Assembly: GCF_017104645.1 (NCBI RefSeq)
Contig: NZ_JAAGPF010000054.1
Location: 1 to 32,903, forward strand
Reading direction: 5' to 3'
DNA: 32,903 nucleotides
Origin: Burkholderia sp. Ac-20379
Lineage (GTDB): Bacteria > Pseudomonadota > Gammaproteobacteria > Burkholderiales > Burkholderiaceae
The position numbers were made by a program, and so were the translations under genes. Shown here one piece after another: positions 6,801 through 16,610 of the stretch. The first letter of the stretch is position 1. Each line of letters begins with the position of its first letter. The notes under the pieces were generated by a model that saw nothing but the letters and a program-made list of their open reading frames with translations, had not been told where the DNA came from and searched no databases.

Positions 6801-8552
6801 ATGACTCGCGACACGCGCGACACCACGCAGGCGAATTACGGCGGCACCCTGAAGCAACTGCTGAAGCCGTTCATGCCGATCACGATCGGCGCGACGCTGC
6901 TGGGCGTGGCGGGCGGCCTGTGCACCGCATGGCTGCTGTCGGTGATCAACGCCAGCCTGCACGCGCCGGGCGGCATCGGCGCGAACACCGCCTTCACGTT
7001 CGTCGCGCTGTGCGTGGCCACGCTGCTCTGCAACGCCATCGCCGGGATCGGCAACAGCGTCACGGGCCAGCGCATCATCGCCGCGCTGCGCAAGGACATT
7101 TCCGCGCGCATCGTCTGCGCGCCGGTGGCCGAACTCGAGCGCTACAAGACGCACCGCCTGCTCTCGACGCTGAACAGCGACGTGGAAACCGTCAGCGCGA
7201 TGACCTTCAGCTTTCCGAGCATCGCCGTGGCGGCGGCCGTGACGGTGGGCTGCGTGGCCTACATGCTGGTGCTCTCGCCGGTGCTGTTCCTGATCGCGCT
7301 GTGCGCCATCGCGATCGGCGGCCTGATCAACCGTTACGCCAGCGGCAAGTGGAGCCATTACTACGGCGGGGTGCGCGGCGCGCAGGACGAGCTGCAGAAG
7401 CAATATCGCGCGATCACCGAGGGCGCGAAGGAATTGCGTCTGAACCGCAACCGCCGCCAGCGCGTGTTCAGCGAGCGGCTGGCCGGTGCGGCCGACGACG
7501 TGGCCGAACTGAAGATCAAGGCAATGCGCATGTATTACGGCGCGAATGCGTCGGTCACCACGCTGTTCTTCGTCGTGATCGGCCTGTTGCTGCTGTTGCA
7601 GCAGCGTCTGGGCGTGACGCCCGAAGTCGTGAGCGGTTTCGTGATCGTGCTGCTCTATGTGCGCGGCCCGGTGGATACGCTGGCCAGCAGCCTGCCGGCG
7701 CTGAGCCAGGCGCGCATTTCGTTCAAGCGCATCGCCGAGCTGTCGGCGCAATTCGCCACCCGCGAGGCGCGGCTGCTCGACGGCGCGGCGCCGGCCCCGG
7801 TGGCCGAGCTGCGCGAGATCGAACTGCGCCAGGCCTCGTGGGCGTTCCCGGCGGTCGGCGATCAGGCGCCGTTCCGGCTCGGCCCGATCGATCTGAAGAT
7901 CGAACGCGGCGACATGCTGTTCGTGATTGGCGAGAACGGCAGCGGCAAGACCACGCTGATCAAGCTGCTGCTCGGGTTGTACGAGGCGGGGCAGGGCCAG
8001 TTGCTGCTGAACGGCGAGCCGGTGCAGGCCGATGGCATGGATGCCTATCGCCAGCTCTATTCGGCGGTATTCGCCGATTACCACCTGTTCGAGGATCTCG
8101 TGGTGCACGACGCGGCGCTGCTCGCGCGCGCGCAGGCCTATCTGGAGCAGCTCGAGATCGCACACAAGGTGAAGATCGAGGACGGCGTGTTCTCCACCAT
8201 CGATCTGTCCACCGGCCAGCGCAAGCGGCTCGCGCTGGTGCACGCGATGCTCGAGCAGCGCCCGGTGATGATGTTCGACGAATGGGCGGCCGACCAGGAT
8301 CCGACGTTCCGCCGCGTGTTCTACACGGTGTTCCTGCCGGAGCTGAAGCGCCAGGGCAAGACGCTGATCGTGGTGTCGCACGACGATCGCTATTTCCATG
8401 TGGCCGACCGCGTGATCCGTATCGAACGCGGCCAGATCATCCAGTCGTCGAAGGGTTCGGAATTCGTCTACGAGGATCGCGGCACGGCGGCCGAGCGCCT
8501 CGAAGGGATCGCGAACGGCCAGGCCAACGACCCGGCGCACGCGCACGGTTGA
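6801..8552 (+). CDS. Cyclic-peptide / siderophore export ABC transporter (PvdE/SyrD type)
   Basis: A 583-residue half-transporter with the membrane domain fused to the ATPase. The first about 310 residues carry six hydrophobic segments. The ATPase has Walker A GENGSGKTT near 377, a degenerate signature LSTGQRKRLAL near 469, Walker B MMFDEWAADQDP near 490 and a switch histidine in VVSHDD. STGQRKRLAL and FDEWAADQDP are hallmarks of the cyclic-peptide exporter family (PvdE of pyoverdine, SyrD of syringomycin, OrbE of ornibactin). The start at 6801 follows GAGGAAAG. A Fur box lies upstream, so an iron-repressed siderophore export role is likely. No peptide synthetase gene is in the window, so the cargo is unknown. 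A clear terminator follows. Confidence 0.88.
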   Translation: MTRDTRDTTQANYGGTLKQLLKPFMPITIGATLLGVAGGLCTAWLLSVINASLHAPGGIGANTAFTFVALCVATLLCNAIAGIGNSVTGQRIIAALRKDISARIVCAPVAELERYKTHRLLSTLNSDVETVSAMTFSFPSIAVAAAVTVGCVAYMLVLSPVLFLIALCAIAIGGLINRYASGKWSHYYGGVRGAQDELQKQYRAITEGAKELRLNRNRRQRVFSERLAGAADDVAELKIKAMRMYYGANASVTTLFFVVIGLLLLLQQRLGVTPEVVSGFVIVLLYVRGPVDTLASSLPALSQARISFKRIAELSAQFATREARLLDGAAPAPVAELREIELRQASWAFPAVGDQAPFRLGPIDLKIERGDMLFVIGENGSGKTTLIKLLLGLYEAGQGQLLLNGEPVQADGMDAYRQLYSAVFADYHLFEDLVVHDAALLARAQAYLEQLEIAHKVKIEDGVFSTIDLSTGQRKRLALVHAMLEQRPVMMFDEWAADQDPTFRRVFYTVFLPELKRQGKTLIVVSHDDRYFHVADRVIRIERGQIIQSSKGSEFVYEDRGTAAERLEGIANGQANDPAHAHG

Positions 8553-8567
8553 GCGCCCGAAAACGCC

Positions 8568-8600
8568 ACGGCCCGCCCGAATCGTCGGGCGGGCCGTTTT
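8568..8600. terminator. Bidirectional intrinsic terminator
   Basis: A perfect 12-base GC-rich stem (8569-8580 with 8585-8596, loop ATCG) is followed by TTTT on the plus strand and preceded by an A run that gives U residues on the minus strand. It separates the exporter from the convergent nitroreductase gene. Confidence 0.85.
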
Positions 8601-8627
8601 CGTTGGGCAACCGGCCGAGGCCGGCTG

Positions 8628-9248
8628 TCAGATCGATGCGCGGCCGAGCCACTCGCGCACGTGGTTGGCGCGAGGCGGGCGCGGCGGCGGCGCGTCCTTC
8701 GACACCGGCGTGCCGACCAGCAGGAAGCCGAGCAGGCGGTCGGCCGGCTCGAAATCGAGCGCCAGCGGCAAGGCCGGATCGTAGTTGACGTCGCCGGTGA
8801 TCCAGAACGCGCCGTAACCGAGCGCATGGATCGCGTTGAGCAGGTTCATGGTGGCGGCGCCGGTCGAGAGCAACTGTTCGACCTCGGGGATGAACGCGTC
8901 GTCGCGCACGGCGCAGGCCACCGCGATGATCAGCGGCGCGGCCTGGGCCGCACCGGCGTGCGCCTGCAAATCCTCCGGAGAGAGATTCGGCTCGCGGGCC
9001 AGGGCACGTTCGGCCAGCACTTCGCCCAGCTCGGCGCGGGCTTCGTCGCGGATCAGCGCGAAGCGCCACGGGCGCAGCTTCGCGTGGTCGGGCGCGCGCA
9101 TCGCGGTATCGAGAATCAGCGCGAGTTGGTCGTCGCTGGGCGCGGGCTCGGTCAGCGCGTAATGCGACTGGCGCGACAGCAGCGTGTCGATCACGGCGTG
9201 GCCGGTGGTGGATGCGGATGCGTCGGCAAGGGCTTCGGTCAGGCTCAT
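8628..9248 (-). CDS. Nitroreductase family FMN protein (YdjA-like)
   Basis: A 206-residue flavoprotein of the nitroreductase superfamily. RAPDHAKLRPWRF near residue 50 is the FMN-binding signature of the YdjA subgroup, and the GYGAFWITG segment near residue 145 also fits. These enzymes reduce nitro compounds, quinones or related acceptors with NAD(P)H; the natural substrate is unknown. The chosen start at 9248 (MSLTEALAD) follows a GGAAG site; the upstream extension of the frame crosses the Fur box and is not credible. It is divergent from a Fur-family gene and shares an upstream region holding a Fur-type box, so iron control is possible. Confidence 0.88.
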   Translation of the reverse strand: MSLTEALADASASTTGHAVIDTLLSRQSHYALTEPAPSDDQLALILDTAMRAPDHAKLRPWRFALIRDEARAELGEVLAERALAREPNLSPEDLQAHAGAAQAAPLIIAVACAVRDDAFIPEVEQLLSTGAATMNLLNAIHALGYGAFWITGDVNYDPALPLALDFEPADRLLGFLLVGTPVSKDAPPPRPPRANHVREWLGRASI

Positions 9249-9301
9249 GGTGTCTTCCGTTGAACAAGATCGCATCATGATGCGCAAGTGTTGCGATTTA
9301 T

Positions 9302-9320
9302 GCAAATGATTCTCATTCGT
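9302..9320. promoter_or_regulatory. Fur-type box between nitroreductase and fur-like gene
   Basis: GCAAATGATTCTCATTCGT contains the inverted repeat AATGA-TTC-TCATT and matches the 19-base Fur consensus at about 12 positions. It lies in an AT-rich stretch between divergent genes, so it could serve autoregulation of the fur-like gene and iron control of the nitroreductase. Confidence 0.6.
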
Positions 9321-9421
9321 ATTTTTGTCGGTTATCGTATCGCGAATGCAGCAGCTTCCACGCTCCGGCGGCCGCACACGCGCCGCCGGGGTTTCATCCC
9401 AGGACACTCGACGATTCGCCT

Positions 9422-9916
9422 ATGCCGATGCCGGTACTCGAACAATTGCAGGGAGCGGGGTTGCGCGCGACGTTGCCGCGCGTCAAGGTGCTTGAATTCT
9501 TCGCGGCGGCCGGCACACGGCATCTGAGCGCGGAGGACGTGTATCGCCGGCTGATCGCGGAGAAGATCGACATCGGCCTGGCCACGGTCTACCGCGTGCT
9601 GTCGCAGTTCGTCGAGGCGGGGATCCTGACGAGCGGCACGCTCGATTCGAACCGTCATGTCTACGAACTGAACGACGGCAAGCGGCACGACCACATCATC
9701 TGCCTCAGTTGCGGCAAGGTGGACGAATTCTCCGATCCGCTGATCGACGGGCGCGAGAAGGCGGCGGCCGATGCGCTTGGCTATCTGCTGACCGGCCACC
9801 ATCTCGTGCTGCACGGCTATTGCATCGATTGCCGCCCGAAGGCGCGGCTGGCGCCGGTGGCCGACCTGGCGGGCGCTCAGGGCGCTCTGGGCGCTCCGGC
9901 GAGGGAAGACGGCTAG
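9422..9916 (+). CDS. Fur-family ferric uptake regulator (paralogue)
   Basis: A 164-residue metalloregulator. The N-terminal winged helix contains the recognition segment [12 protein letters not shown] (about residues 53-64), and the dimer/metal domain has the [12 protein letters not shown] motif near 92 and a second CxxC in GYCIDC near 137, as in zinc-structured Fur proteins. The C-terminal tail is a low-complexity Ala/Gly-rich extension. The start at 9422 is followed immediately by a second in-frame ATG at 9428, either of which is possible. It is probably a second Fur (the main one normally sits near omlA/smpA in this group), so the metal it senses is uncertain. Its stop overlaps the stop of the convergent sbcC by four bases. 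Confidence 0.88.
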   Translation: MPMPVLEQLQGAGLRATLPRVKVLEFFAAAGTRHLSAEDVYRRLIAEKIDIGLATVYRVLSQFVEAGILTSGTLDSNRHVYELNDGKRHDHIICLSCGKVDEFSDPLIDGREKAAADALGYLLTGHHLVLHGYCIDCRPKARLAPVADLAGAQGALGAPAREDG

Positions 9917-12900
9917 ATCACCAGCCGCGAATGCCCGATCCCGCCGCCTTTCTCCACGCGGATCTGGGTGGCGATGCGCTCCTTGAGCCCGTCGACGTGG
10001 CTGATCACGCCGATCATCTTGCCGCTCGCATTGAGCGCGTCGAGCGCATCGAGCGCGATCTCCAGCGTGTCGGCGTCGAGCGTGCCGAAGCCCTCGTCGA
10101 GGAACACCGAATCGATCGAAGTCTTGTGGCTGACCAGATCGGATAGGGCCAGCGCGAGCGCGAGGCTGACCAGGAAGCTTTCGCCGCCCGACAGCGTGCG
10201 CGTGTCGCGTGTCACGTCGGCCTGCCAGAGGTCGACGATCTCCAGTTCGAGTTCGCCGCTGGCCTTGCGCCGCAGCAGGTAGCGCGCGTGCAGGCGGTCG
10301 AGATGGCGGTTCGCCAGCATCAGCAGGTGATCGAGCGTCAGCCCCTGCGCGAATTTGCGGAACTTGTCGCCCTTGGCCGAGCCGATCAGCGCGTCGAGGT
10401 GCTGCCAGATGTCGGTGTCGCGCGCCTGCGCCTCGATCTGCGCGAACAGCGCCTGCTGGTTGCGGCGCAGCGCGTCGTCGCGGTTCAGCCGTTCGCGGTG
10501 GCCGCCCAGGTTGCCGTTCAGTTCGGCGGTTTGCTTGCCGATCGCCTCGATCCGCGCGGTCAGTTCGTCCAGCGGCACCTCCGATTGCGCGGGTTGGGCG
10601 GTCAGCGCCGTCAGTTTTTCCTGCGCCGATTGCACGAGCGTCTGCGCGGTCTGCTGCGCCTGCTCGCTGGTTTGCTTCAGCGTTTGGAGGCGCTTGCGCT
10701 CGTCGGCGGGCAGCAGCGCGGCGAGGAAGGCCGGCTGATCGTCGAACGGGCTCGCGGCCAGCGCGCTGCGCCATTGCGTCTCGGCTTCGGCGAGCGTGGC
10801 GCGCTGCTGCGTCTGCAGGCCGTCGAGTTGGCCGATGCGGCCTTCGAGTTGGCTCAGTTCGTTCGTCAGCGCATCGATGCGATTCGTGCAGGCCGACAGC
10901 GCCTGCGCGGGGTCGTCGGCGGCTGCGTCGTCGGGCAACGGCGCGTCGGCGTCGCGATGCTGCGCTTCGAGCTTGGCCAGGCGCGTTTCCCAATGCGTCA
11001 GCACCGCGGCGGCGGCTTCGCATTGCGCGCGTTGCGCCACGCGGTGCTGCGTCAGCGTCTGCAGGCGCTGCTGCGTGGTTTGCCAGGCCTGCCATTCGTC
11101 GACGCGCGCGGCCAGCCAGGCTTCGGCCTCGCCGGGCAGGCCGGCGGCGTCGAAGCCGGCCTCGACGATCGCGGCCAGCCGGGCGGCGTCGTCCTGTTCG
11201 AGCGCGGCGCGCTGCGCCTTCAGTTCCTCGCCGATTTCGGCCTGGCGTTCGCTCGTGCTCGCGATCGTCTGCTCGATGGCCGCCTGCTGCGTGCGGGCGC
11301 GGTGCCACGCCTCGATCGATTCGGCGTCGGCCTTGCGCAGGCCGTTCAGGCGTTCTTCGGCGTCCTCGATCGCGTCGAGCGTCTGCTTCAGTTGCGCCGA
11401 CGCCTGATCGGCGGCCAGGCGGCCCGCTTCGAGGCGGTCGGCGTGCGCCCAGTCGTCCAGGCCGATTGCCGCGCCGTCGAGCGCGGCGGCGAATTCGCGC
11501 CACTCTCGCAGGCCCTGATCGATCTGCGCGGCAAGCCGTGTCTGGCGTGCCTGCGATTGCTGCTGCGTCGCGCGTTTGCCCGCGAGTTCGCCGTTCAATG
11601 CGTTGATCTGCTGTTCGGCCGCGCGAATCTCCGCGTTCAGTTCGCGCAAGCCGCGCGCGGTGGCCGATACGTCGATGTCGCCGTACGCGCCGATCGCCGG
11701 ATGTTCGTGCGAGCCGCATAGCGGGCAGGCCTCGCCGGGCTGCAGGCGCACGCGATGCTCGCTCAGGCTGCGAATCACCTGTTCCTGTTCGAGCAGCTTC
11801 TGCTTGTCGGCGGCGTGTGCCTTGAGCTTGTCGAGCGCGGTGTTCCGCTCGGTCAAACGCGTGCCGTGAACGGCCAGATCGGCGTCGAGTTGCTTCAGTT
11901 GCGTGCCCAGCGCGTCGCGCTCGGCAGAGAGCTCGCGCAGCGTGGCCGCGCGCGTGCCGAGATCCTTCCAGGCCGTCACGCCTTGATGGGCCGCCTGCCA
12001 GCGCTGCCGCCATTCGGGCAGCGTGCGGCCGTCGAGGCGTTGTTGCTGCGCATCGTGCAGCGCGGCGATGCGCGTGGCCGAATCGGTCCGCGCCTTGTCG
12101 GCCAGCGCCACGGCTCCGGTTTGGCGCGTCAGCTTCGCGCGCTCGTCCAGGAGCTTGTGTGCGAGTTCGCCGGCGGCCTTCTCGCGCTGCCCGATGCCGG
12201 CCACGGCCTGGCTGCGATGCGCGAATTGCTGCCGCCACGCGCCGATCCGCTCGCCGAGCACGGCATGATGGCGCAGCGATGCGGCGCGTTCGTTCAACTG
12301 CTGGAGTTGGGCGTCGAGCGTGCCGAGCTTGCGTTGCGCGTCGTTGCTCGCGCGCGTGGCCAGCCGCACCGCGAGCCGGTGCTCCGTGCCGTGCCGGGCG
12401 GCGGCCGCCGTCTGGCGGGTGCGCTGTTCGGCCAGTTGCGCGACGGTTTGCCGGCACGCGGCGTCGGCCCGTTGCAGCGCTTCATGCAGCGGGCGCAGCA
12501 GTTCGGCCGGCTCGCTGGCAGCCAGCTTTGCCAGTTCGCCAGCCGCCGCGTCGAGCGCGGCGACGGCTTTCGCCAGCCCGGCCTGCGCGTGCTGCGCGGC
12601 CTGTTGCGCCGCGTTCAGGTCGACACGCCACTGGCGCTGCGCCTGCAGCGTCGTCAGTTGCTTGCCGAGCGCGTCGAGCTGCACGGCCAGCGCCGCCATC
12701 TCGCGCTGCATCGTGTCGCGTTGCGCCGCGTCGAGCAGATCCATGCCGTCGGCCTGCGCGCGCATCGTCTTGAGGATGTCGCGCGCGGCGGCGGCGCGCT
12801 CGTAGACGCGCCGCGAAATCTCGCCGTAGATCTCCGTGCCGGTCAGTTCTTCGAGCAACTCGGCGCGATCGTTCGACGGCGCGTTCAAGAACACCGCGAA

Positions 12901-13368
12901 GCCGCCTTGCGCCAGCAGCATCGAGCGCGTGAAGCGCGCGAAATCGAGCCGCGTGATCTCGGCCACGAGCCGCAGCTTCTCGGCGATCTGGCTGCTCAGG
13001 ATCGTGCCGTCGCCTTTCGCGAGTTCCACCTTCGGCTGCTGGAGCGCGCCGTCCACCTTGTTGCGCGCGCGGTGCTGGCTCCAGAAGGCCCGGTAGACCT
13101 GGCCCTTCACCTCGAATTCGACCTCGGCCAAACAGTCGGACGTGTGGCGCGTCATGATGTCGTTGACCGACGCGGAGACCGTCTTCAGGCGCGGCGTTTC
13201 GTGATACAGCGCGAGGCAGATCGCGTCGAGCAGCGTGGATTTGCCCGCGCCGGTCGGGCCGGTGATCGCGAACAGCCCGTGGTCGGAAAACGGCGGCTTG
13301 GTGAAATCGATGAACCATTCGCCCTTCAGCGAATTGAGGTTCTTCAGGCGCAGCGTGCGGATCTTCAT
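9913..13368 (-). CDS. sbcC: SbcC exonuclease ATPase subunit
   Basis: The 1151-residue protein is the SMC/Rad50-type ATPase of the SbcCD nuclease, which cuts hairpins and protein-blocked DNA ends. Walker [10 protein letters not shown] is at residues 37-45. Two very long Gln/Ala/Glu-rich coiled-coil arms flank the zinc hook CPLC at residues 548-551. The signature [20 protein letters not shown] (about 1060) and Walker [12 protein letters not shown] (about 1088) close the ATPase head. Length is usual for the family. The start overlaps the end of sbcD by four bases (ATGA), so translation is coupled. The C terminus runs into the end of the convergent fur-like gene. Confidence 0.95.
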   Translation of the reverse strand: MKIRTLRLKNLNSLKGEWFIDFTKPPFSDHGLFAITGPTGAGKSTLLDAICLALYHETPRLKTVSASVNDIMTRHTSDCLAEVEFEVKGQVYRAFWSQHRARNKVDGALQQPKVELAKGDGTILSSQIAEKLRLVAEITRLDFARFTRSMLLAQGGFAVFLNAPSNDRAELLEELTGTEIYGEISRRVYERAAAARDILKTMRAQADGMDLLDAAQRDTMQREMAALAVQLDALGKQLTTLQAQRQWRVDLNAAQQAAQHAQAGLAKAVAALDAAAGELAKLAASEPAELLRPLHEALQRADAACRQTVAQLAEQRTRQTAAAARHGTEHRLAVRLATRASNDAQRKLGTLDAQLQQLNERAASLRHHAVLGERIGAWRQQFAHRSQAVAGIGQREKAAGELAHKLLDERAKLTRQTGAVALADKARTDSATRIAALHDAQQQRLDGRTLPEWRQRWQAAHQGVTAWKDLGTRAATLRELSAERDALGTQLKQLDADLAVHGTRLTERNTALDKLKAHAADKQKLLEQEQVIRSLSEHRVRLQPGEACPLCGSHEHPAIGAYGDIDVSATARGLRELNAEIRAAEQQINALNGELAGKRATQQQSQARQTRLAAQIDQGLREWREFAAALDGAAIGLDDWAHADRLEAGRLAADQASAQLKQTLDAIEDAEERLNGLRKADAESIEAWHRARTQQAAIEQTIASTSERQAEIGEELKAQRAALEQDDAARLAAIVEAGFDAAGLPGEAEAWLAARVDEWQAWQTTQQRLQTLTQHRVAQRAQCEAAAAVLTHWETRLAKLEAQHRDADAPLPDDAAADDPAQALSACTNRIDALTNELSQLEGRIGQLDGLQTQQRATLAEAETQWRSALAASPFDDQPAFLAALLPADERKRLQTLKQTSEQAQQTAQTLVQSAQEKLTALTAQPAQSEVPLDELTARIEAIGKQTAELNGNLGGHRERLNRDDALRRNQQALFAQIEAQARDTDIWQHLDALIGSAKGDKFRKFAQGLTLDHLLMLANRHLDRLHARYLLRRKASGELELEIVDLWQADVTRDTRTLSGGESFLVSLALALALSDLVSHKTSIDSVFLDEGFGTLDADTLEIALDALDALNASGKMIGVISHVDGLKERIATQIRVEKGGGIGHSRLVI

Positions 13369-14615
13369 GCGTCGTGCTCCCCGGTGGCGGCGACGATTTC
13401 GCGGTAGCGCTCGGTCAGCGAATCGCGCAGCGCGTCGGGCAGCGCTTCCTGGCCGAGGCGGCGTGCGAACACGTCGAGCGGATCGAGTTCGTCGAGCGTG
13501 ACGCCGGTTTCGGCCGTCAACTGCGCTGCCGTGTTGGCGCGTTCACGGCGGATCCGCAGCACGTCGAGCGGCAGGCCTTCCGCGAGCGCCTGGATGCGCG
13601 CGGGCAGATCGGACAGGTAATCGTCCTCGGTCACGGTCACTTCCACCCACACCGGGTGTTCGGGCGTGGCGCCTTCGGCGAGACGCGGCAGCGCATCGGC
13701 CAGCGATGTCAGGTTGCCGTTCAGCACGGCCAGCCGCCGGAATACCGGGATCGGCACGGGCGTGACCGCGCGCAGGCCGGTGTCGTCGAGTTCGACCAGC
13801 AGCATTTCCTTCTGCTGCGCTGCCTCGTCGAAACTGAGCGCGATCGGCGAGCCGCTGTAGCGGATGTGTTCGAGGCCGCCCACCTTCTGCGGACGATGGA
13901 TATGGCCGAGCGCGAGGTAGTCGACGGGCGGGAACGCGGCCGTGGGGAACGCCTCCAGCGTGCCGACGTAGATCTCGCGCACCGATTCGGTGGCGCTCGC
14001 GCCGACCGTCGTCAGATGGCCGGTGGCGATCAGCGGCAGGCGGCGGCCGGTTTCCTCGTGCAGCGCGTCGCGCACGGCTTCGGCGGCGTCGTAGCAGGCC
14101 CGGTAATACGACTGGATCGACGCCATCAGTTGCTGGCGCTTCTCGTCGGCCGTCTGGCCGGCTTCGCTGAGCGTCACGTCGCGCGGGCGGATGAACGGGA
14201 TCGCGCACACCACGCAGCCGGGCACGCTGCCCGCCTTGTCGTCGCCCTGGCGGCGCAGCGGCAGCACGCGCACCTGATCCTCGGGCACGTCGGCGTGCGG
14301 CACCACGGTGGCCGACAGGCGCGCGAGCAGGGCGCTGCTTTCGCGCAGCGTGGCCACCGAATCGTGATTGCCGCCGAGCAGCAGCAGCGCCACGCCGGCT
14401 TCGTGCATGCGCACCACGAGCTGGCTGTACAGCTCGCGCGCGTAGCTGGGCGGCGTGCCCGTGTCGAAGATGTCGCCGGCGATCACGACGGCGTCGATGG
14501 CCAGATCCTGAACGCGCAGCATGAGCCAGTCGATCAGCGCCTGGTGTTCGGCTTGACGGCTTTTGCCCATGAAGCTCTGGCCCAGATGCCAATCGGAAGT
14601 GTGGAGGAGACGCAT
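13365..14615 (-). CDS. sbcD: SbcD exonuclease subunit
   Basis: The 416-residue protein is the metallophosphoesterase nuclease of SbcCD. Metal-binding motifs are in order: TSDWHLG (Asp8, His10), AGDIFD (Asp48), GGNHDS (Asn83, His84, Asp85), ATGHLT and ALGHIHRPQ. The start at 14615 gives [12 protein letters not shown], the classical N terminus; the longer upstream frame is an arginine-rich artefact. It is the first gene of the sbcDC operon. A minus-strand -10 element TATACT lies at 14694-14699, with a poor -35. Confidence 0.95.
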   Translation of the reverse strand: MRLLHTSDWHLGQSFMGKSRQAEHQALIDWLMLRVQDLAIDAVVIAGDIFDTGTPPSYARELYSQLVVRMHEAGVALLLLGGNHDSVATLRESSALLARLSATVVPHADVPEDQVRVLPLRRQGDDKAGSVPGCVVCAIPFIRPRDVTLSEAGQTADEKRQQLMASIQSYYRACYDAAEAVRDALHEETGRRLPLIATGHLTTVGASATESVREIYVGTLEAFPTAAFPPVDYLALGHIHRPQKVGGLEHIRYSGSPIALSFDEAAQQKEMLLVELDDTGLRAVTPVPIPVFRRLAVLNGNLTSLADALPRLAEGATPEHPVWVEVTVTEDDYLSDLPARIQALAEGLPLDVLRIRRERANTAAQLTAETGVTLDELDPLDVFARRLGQEALPDALRDSLTERYREIVAATGEHDA

Positions 14616-14973
14616 GACGATGAGTGAGGGCGGGGCGCCGGCGGTGCGGGCGGCGGTGGGCCGCCGTGGGATGGCGCGTGGGCGAAAGCGCCTAGTATAA
14701 AGCGCCGCGTTCGATGCCGAGACACGATGGGGACGGATGGCTGGGCGCCTGCGCGGGCGATGCGTGCGGGCCGCCGGTTCGAGCCTGTCGACCTCGATGG
14801 GCATGCGCGCCGCGGCGGCTCGCTTGCCGTGCCGCCGAAAAGCATTCCTCGATTGATTGGTTCGACGCCCGCGCCCTTGCTGCTATCGTTTTTTGCTGCA
14901 CGCGGCGCACCGGCTCGTCGTTTTCCGGTGGCGGGCCGCGCCCGTGGTTCCCTGTCCCGGAGATCCGTTTTTC
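14616..14973. other. Divergent region, sbcDC / organosulfur operon
   Basis: A 358-base gene-free region. The left side holds a probable sbcDC -10 (TATACT on the minus strand, 14694-14699). The right side holds the motif ATTGATTGGTTCG (14850-14862) with TATCGT 19 bases after it (14882-14887), a pattern also found before the rhodanese-encapsulin operon. Plus-strand frames through this region lack initiation signals. Confidence 0.5.
14850..14887 (+). promoter_or_regulatory. Shared motif, copy A (upstream of LLM monooxygenase)
   Basis: ATTGATTGGTTCG is followed after 19 bases by TATCGT, 124 bases upstream of the LLM start codon. The same 13 bases and the same spacing to TATCGT occur at 29778-29815. 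TATCGT may act as a -10 element and the 13-base block as an activator site or extended -35; this is inference. Confidence 0.45.
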
Positions 14974-16338
14974 ATGACCCGACGCACCGGCCGGCTGAGT
15001 CTCGGCGCCTTTCTCTATCCCACCGGCCATCACATCGCGGCCTGGCGTCATCCCGACACGCAGGCCGATGCCGGCGTGGATTTCCGTCATTACGTCAAAC
15101 TCGCGCAAACCGCGGAGGCCGCGAAGTTCGATCTGGTGTTCCTGGCCGACGGCGTGGGCACGCGCGGCGACGACGTCGAATTCCTGAGCCGCACCGCGCA
15201 CAGCTACAACGCGCAGTTCGAGCCGTTGACGCTGCTGTCGGCGCTGGCTGCCGTGACCGAGCGGATCGGCCTGGTGGGCACCGCGTCCACCAGCTTCAAC
15301 GAGCCGTATCACGTCGCGCGCAAGTTCGCCTCGCTCGATCACATCAGCGGCGGGCGCGCGGGCTGGAACCTCGTCACCTCGTCGAACCGCCACGAGGCCG
15401 AGAACTTCAATCGCGACGAGCACATCGCGCACGCCGACCGCTACGATCGCGCCGAGGAATTCGCCGACGTGGTGCGCGGCCTCTGGGATAGCTGGGACGA
15501 CGATGCATTCGTGCGCGACAAGGCGTCCGGGCGCTTCTTCGATCCGGCCAAGCGCCATGTGCTCAAGCATCGCGGCAAGTTTTTTCAGGTGCGCGGGCCG
15601 CTGAACGTGGCGCGTGCGCCGCAGGGGCACCCGGTGGTGGTGCAGGCCGGCTCGTCCGAGGCCGGGCGTCGGCTCGCGGCGCGCACGGCGGAAGTGATCT
15701 TCACGGCGCAGCAGACGCTCGACGATGCGGTGGCGTTCTACGCCGACGTGAAGGGCCGCATGGCCGAGTGGGGCCGCGATCCCGACGAACTGAAGATCAT
15801 GCCGGGCGTGTTCCCGGTGGTGGGGCGCGACGAGAGCGAGGCGCACGAGAAGTTCGAGGCGCTGCAGCAACTGATCGACCCGGTGGTGGGGCTCGCGCTC
15901 GTGTCGGGGCTGACGGGCGGCTTCGATCTGTCGGCCTATCCGTTCGACGGGCCGATTCCCGAATTGCCGGAAACCAATGCGAGCAAGAGCCGCCAGACCC
16001 TGACGCTCGATCTGGCGCGCCGCGAAAACCTGACGATCCGCCAACTGGCGTTGCGCGTGGCGGGCGCGCGCGGGCATTGGCAGGTGATTGGCTCGCCGAA
16101 GCAGATCGCCGATGCGCTGGAGGAACGGTTCGTCAACCACGGCGCGGACGGGTTCAACGTGATGGCGCCGACGCTGCCGGGCGGGTTGGAGGATTTCGTC
16201 TCGCTCGTGCTGCCGGAGTTGCGGCGGCGCGGGTTGTTCCGCGACGAATATGAAGGGAAGACGCTGCGGCAGCATCTGGGGCTGGCGCGGCCGGAGCGGG
16301 TGGCGCGGGTGAGCGAGCATGGGGAGGCAGTGGCCTGA
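14974..16338 (+). CDS. NtaA/DszA-family flavin-dependent (LLM) monooxygenase 1
   Basis: A 454-residue bacterial luciferase-like monooxygenase of the nitrilotriacetate/DszA group, which uses reduced flavin from a separate reductase to oxidise and cleave C-S, C-N or sulfone substrates. Family features are LGAFLYPTGHH at the N terminus, FLADGVGTRG near 60, the core segment SLDHISGGRAGWNLVTS near 120-138 and QAGSSEAGRRLAA near 225. The start at 14974 (MTRRTGRLSLG) lies after a GGAGA site. It precedes SsuCBA-type genes with a 272-base gap that has its own promoter, so it may be transcribed separately or together with them. The neighbours point to organosulfur breakdown; the actual substrate is unknown. 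Confidence 0.85.
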   Translation: MTRRTGRLSLGAFLYPTGHHIAAWRHPDTQADAGVDFRHYVKLAQTAEAAKFDLVFLADGVGTRGDDVEFLSRTAHSYNAQFEPLTLLSALAAVTERIGLVGTASTSFNEPYHVARKFASLDHISGGRAGWNLVTSSNRHEAENFNRDEHIAHADRYDRAEEFADVVRGLWDSWDDDAFVRDKASGRFFDPAKRHVLKHRGKFFQVRGPLNVARAPQGHPVVVQAGSSEAGRRLAARTAEVIFTAQQTLDDAVAFYADVKGRMAEWGRDPDELKIMPGVFPVVGRDESEAHEKFEALQQLIDPVVGLALVSGLTGGFDLSAYPFDGPIPELPETNASKSRQTLTLDLARRENLTIRQLALRVAGARGHWQVIGSPKQIADALEERFVNHGADGFNVMAPTLPGGLEDFVSLVLPELRRRGLFRDEYEGKTLRQHLGLARPERVARVSEHGEAVA

Positions 16339-16510
16339 TCGACCCCGCATGTTTCCGGGGACCGGCACCGAACCGGCACCCGGAACCGCGAATTCGCCCC
16401 CCACCCGCCAGACCATCGAAACCGCCACCCCAGCGCCACCCACAGTCACCGCAACAGACAATTCCTCGCTCCATACCCCAACGCCCGAAAAGCAAACCCG
16501 AATCGCTTAT

Positions 16511-16539
16511 TTGTCGTGGCGAAATCCACCGGTTTTAAT
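16511..16539 (+). promoter_or_regulatory. Predicted sigma70 promoter for ssuCBA-like operon
   Basis: TTGTCG (16511-16516), a 17-base spacer, and TTTAAT (16534-16539) form a good promoter in an AT-rich patch 72 bases upstream of the permease start. It lies in the 272-base gap after the first monooxygenase gene. Confidence 0.55.
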
Positions 16540-16610
16540 AACGAACCGACACACCGCATGCGGCGGCGTCCCCCAAACGCCGTCGCCCGCACGATTTCGC
16601 GAAGATTCAC

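Noticed and set aside
9332-12457. Minus-strand open frame of 1041 codons inside sbcC and over fur
   Set aside because: Alternate frame of the Ala/Gln-rich coiled-coil region of sbcC; not a protein family.
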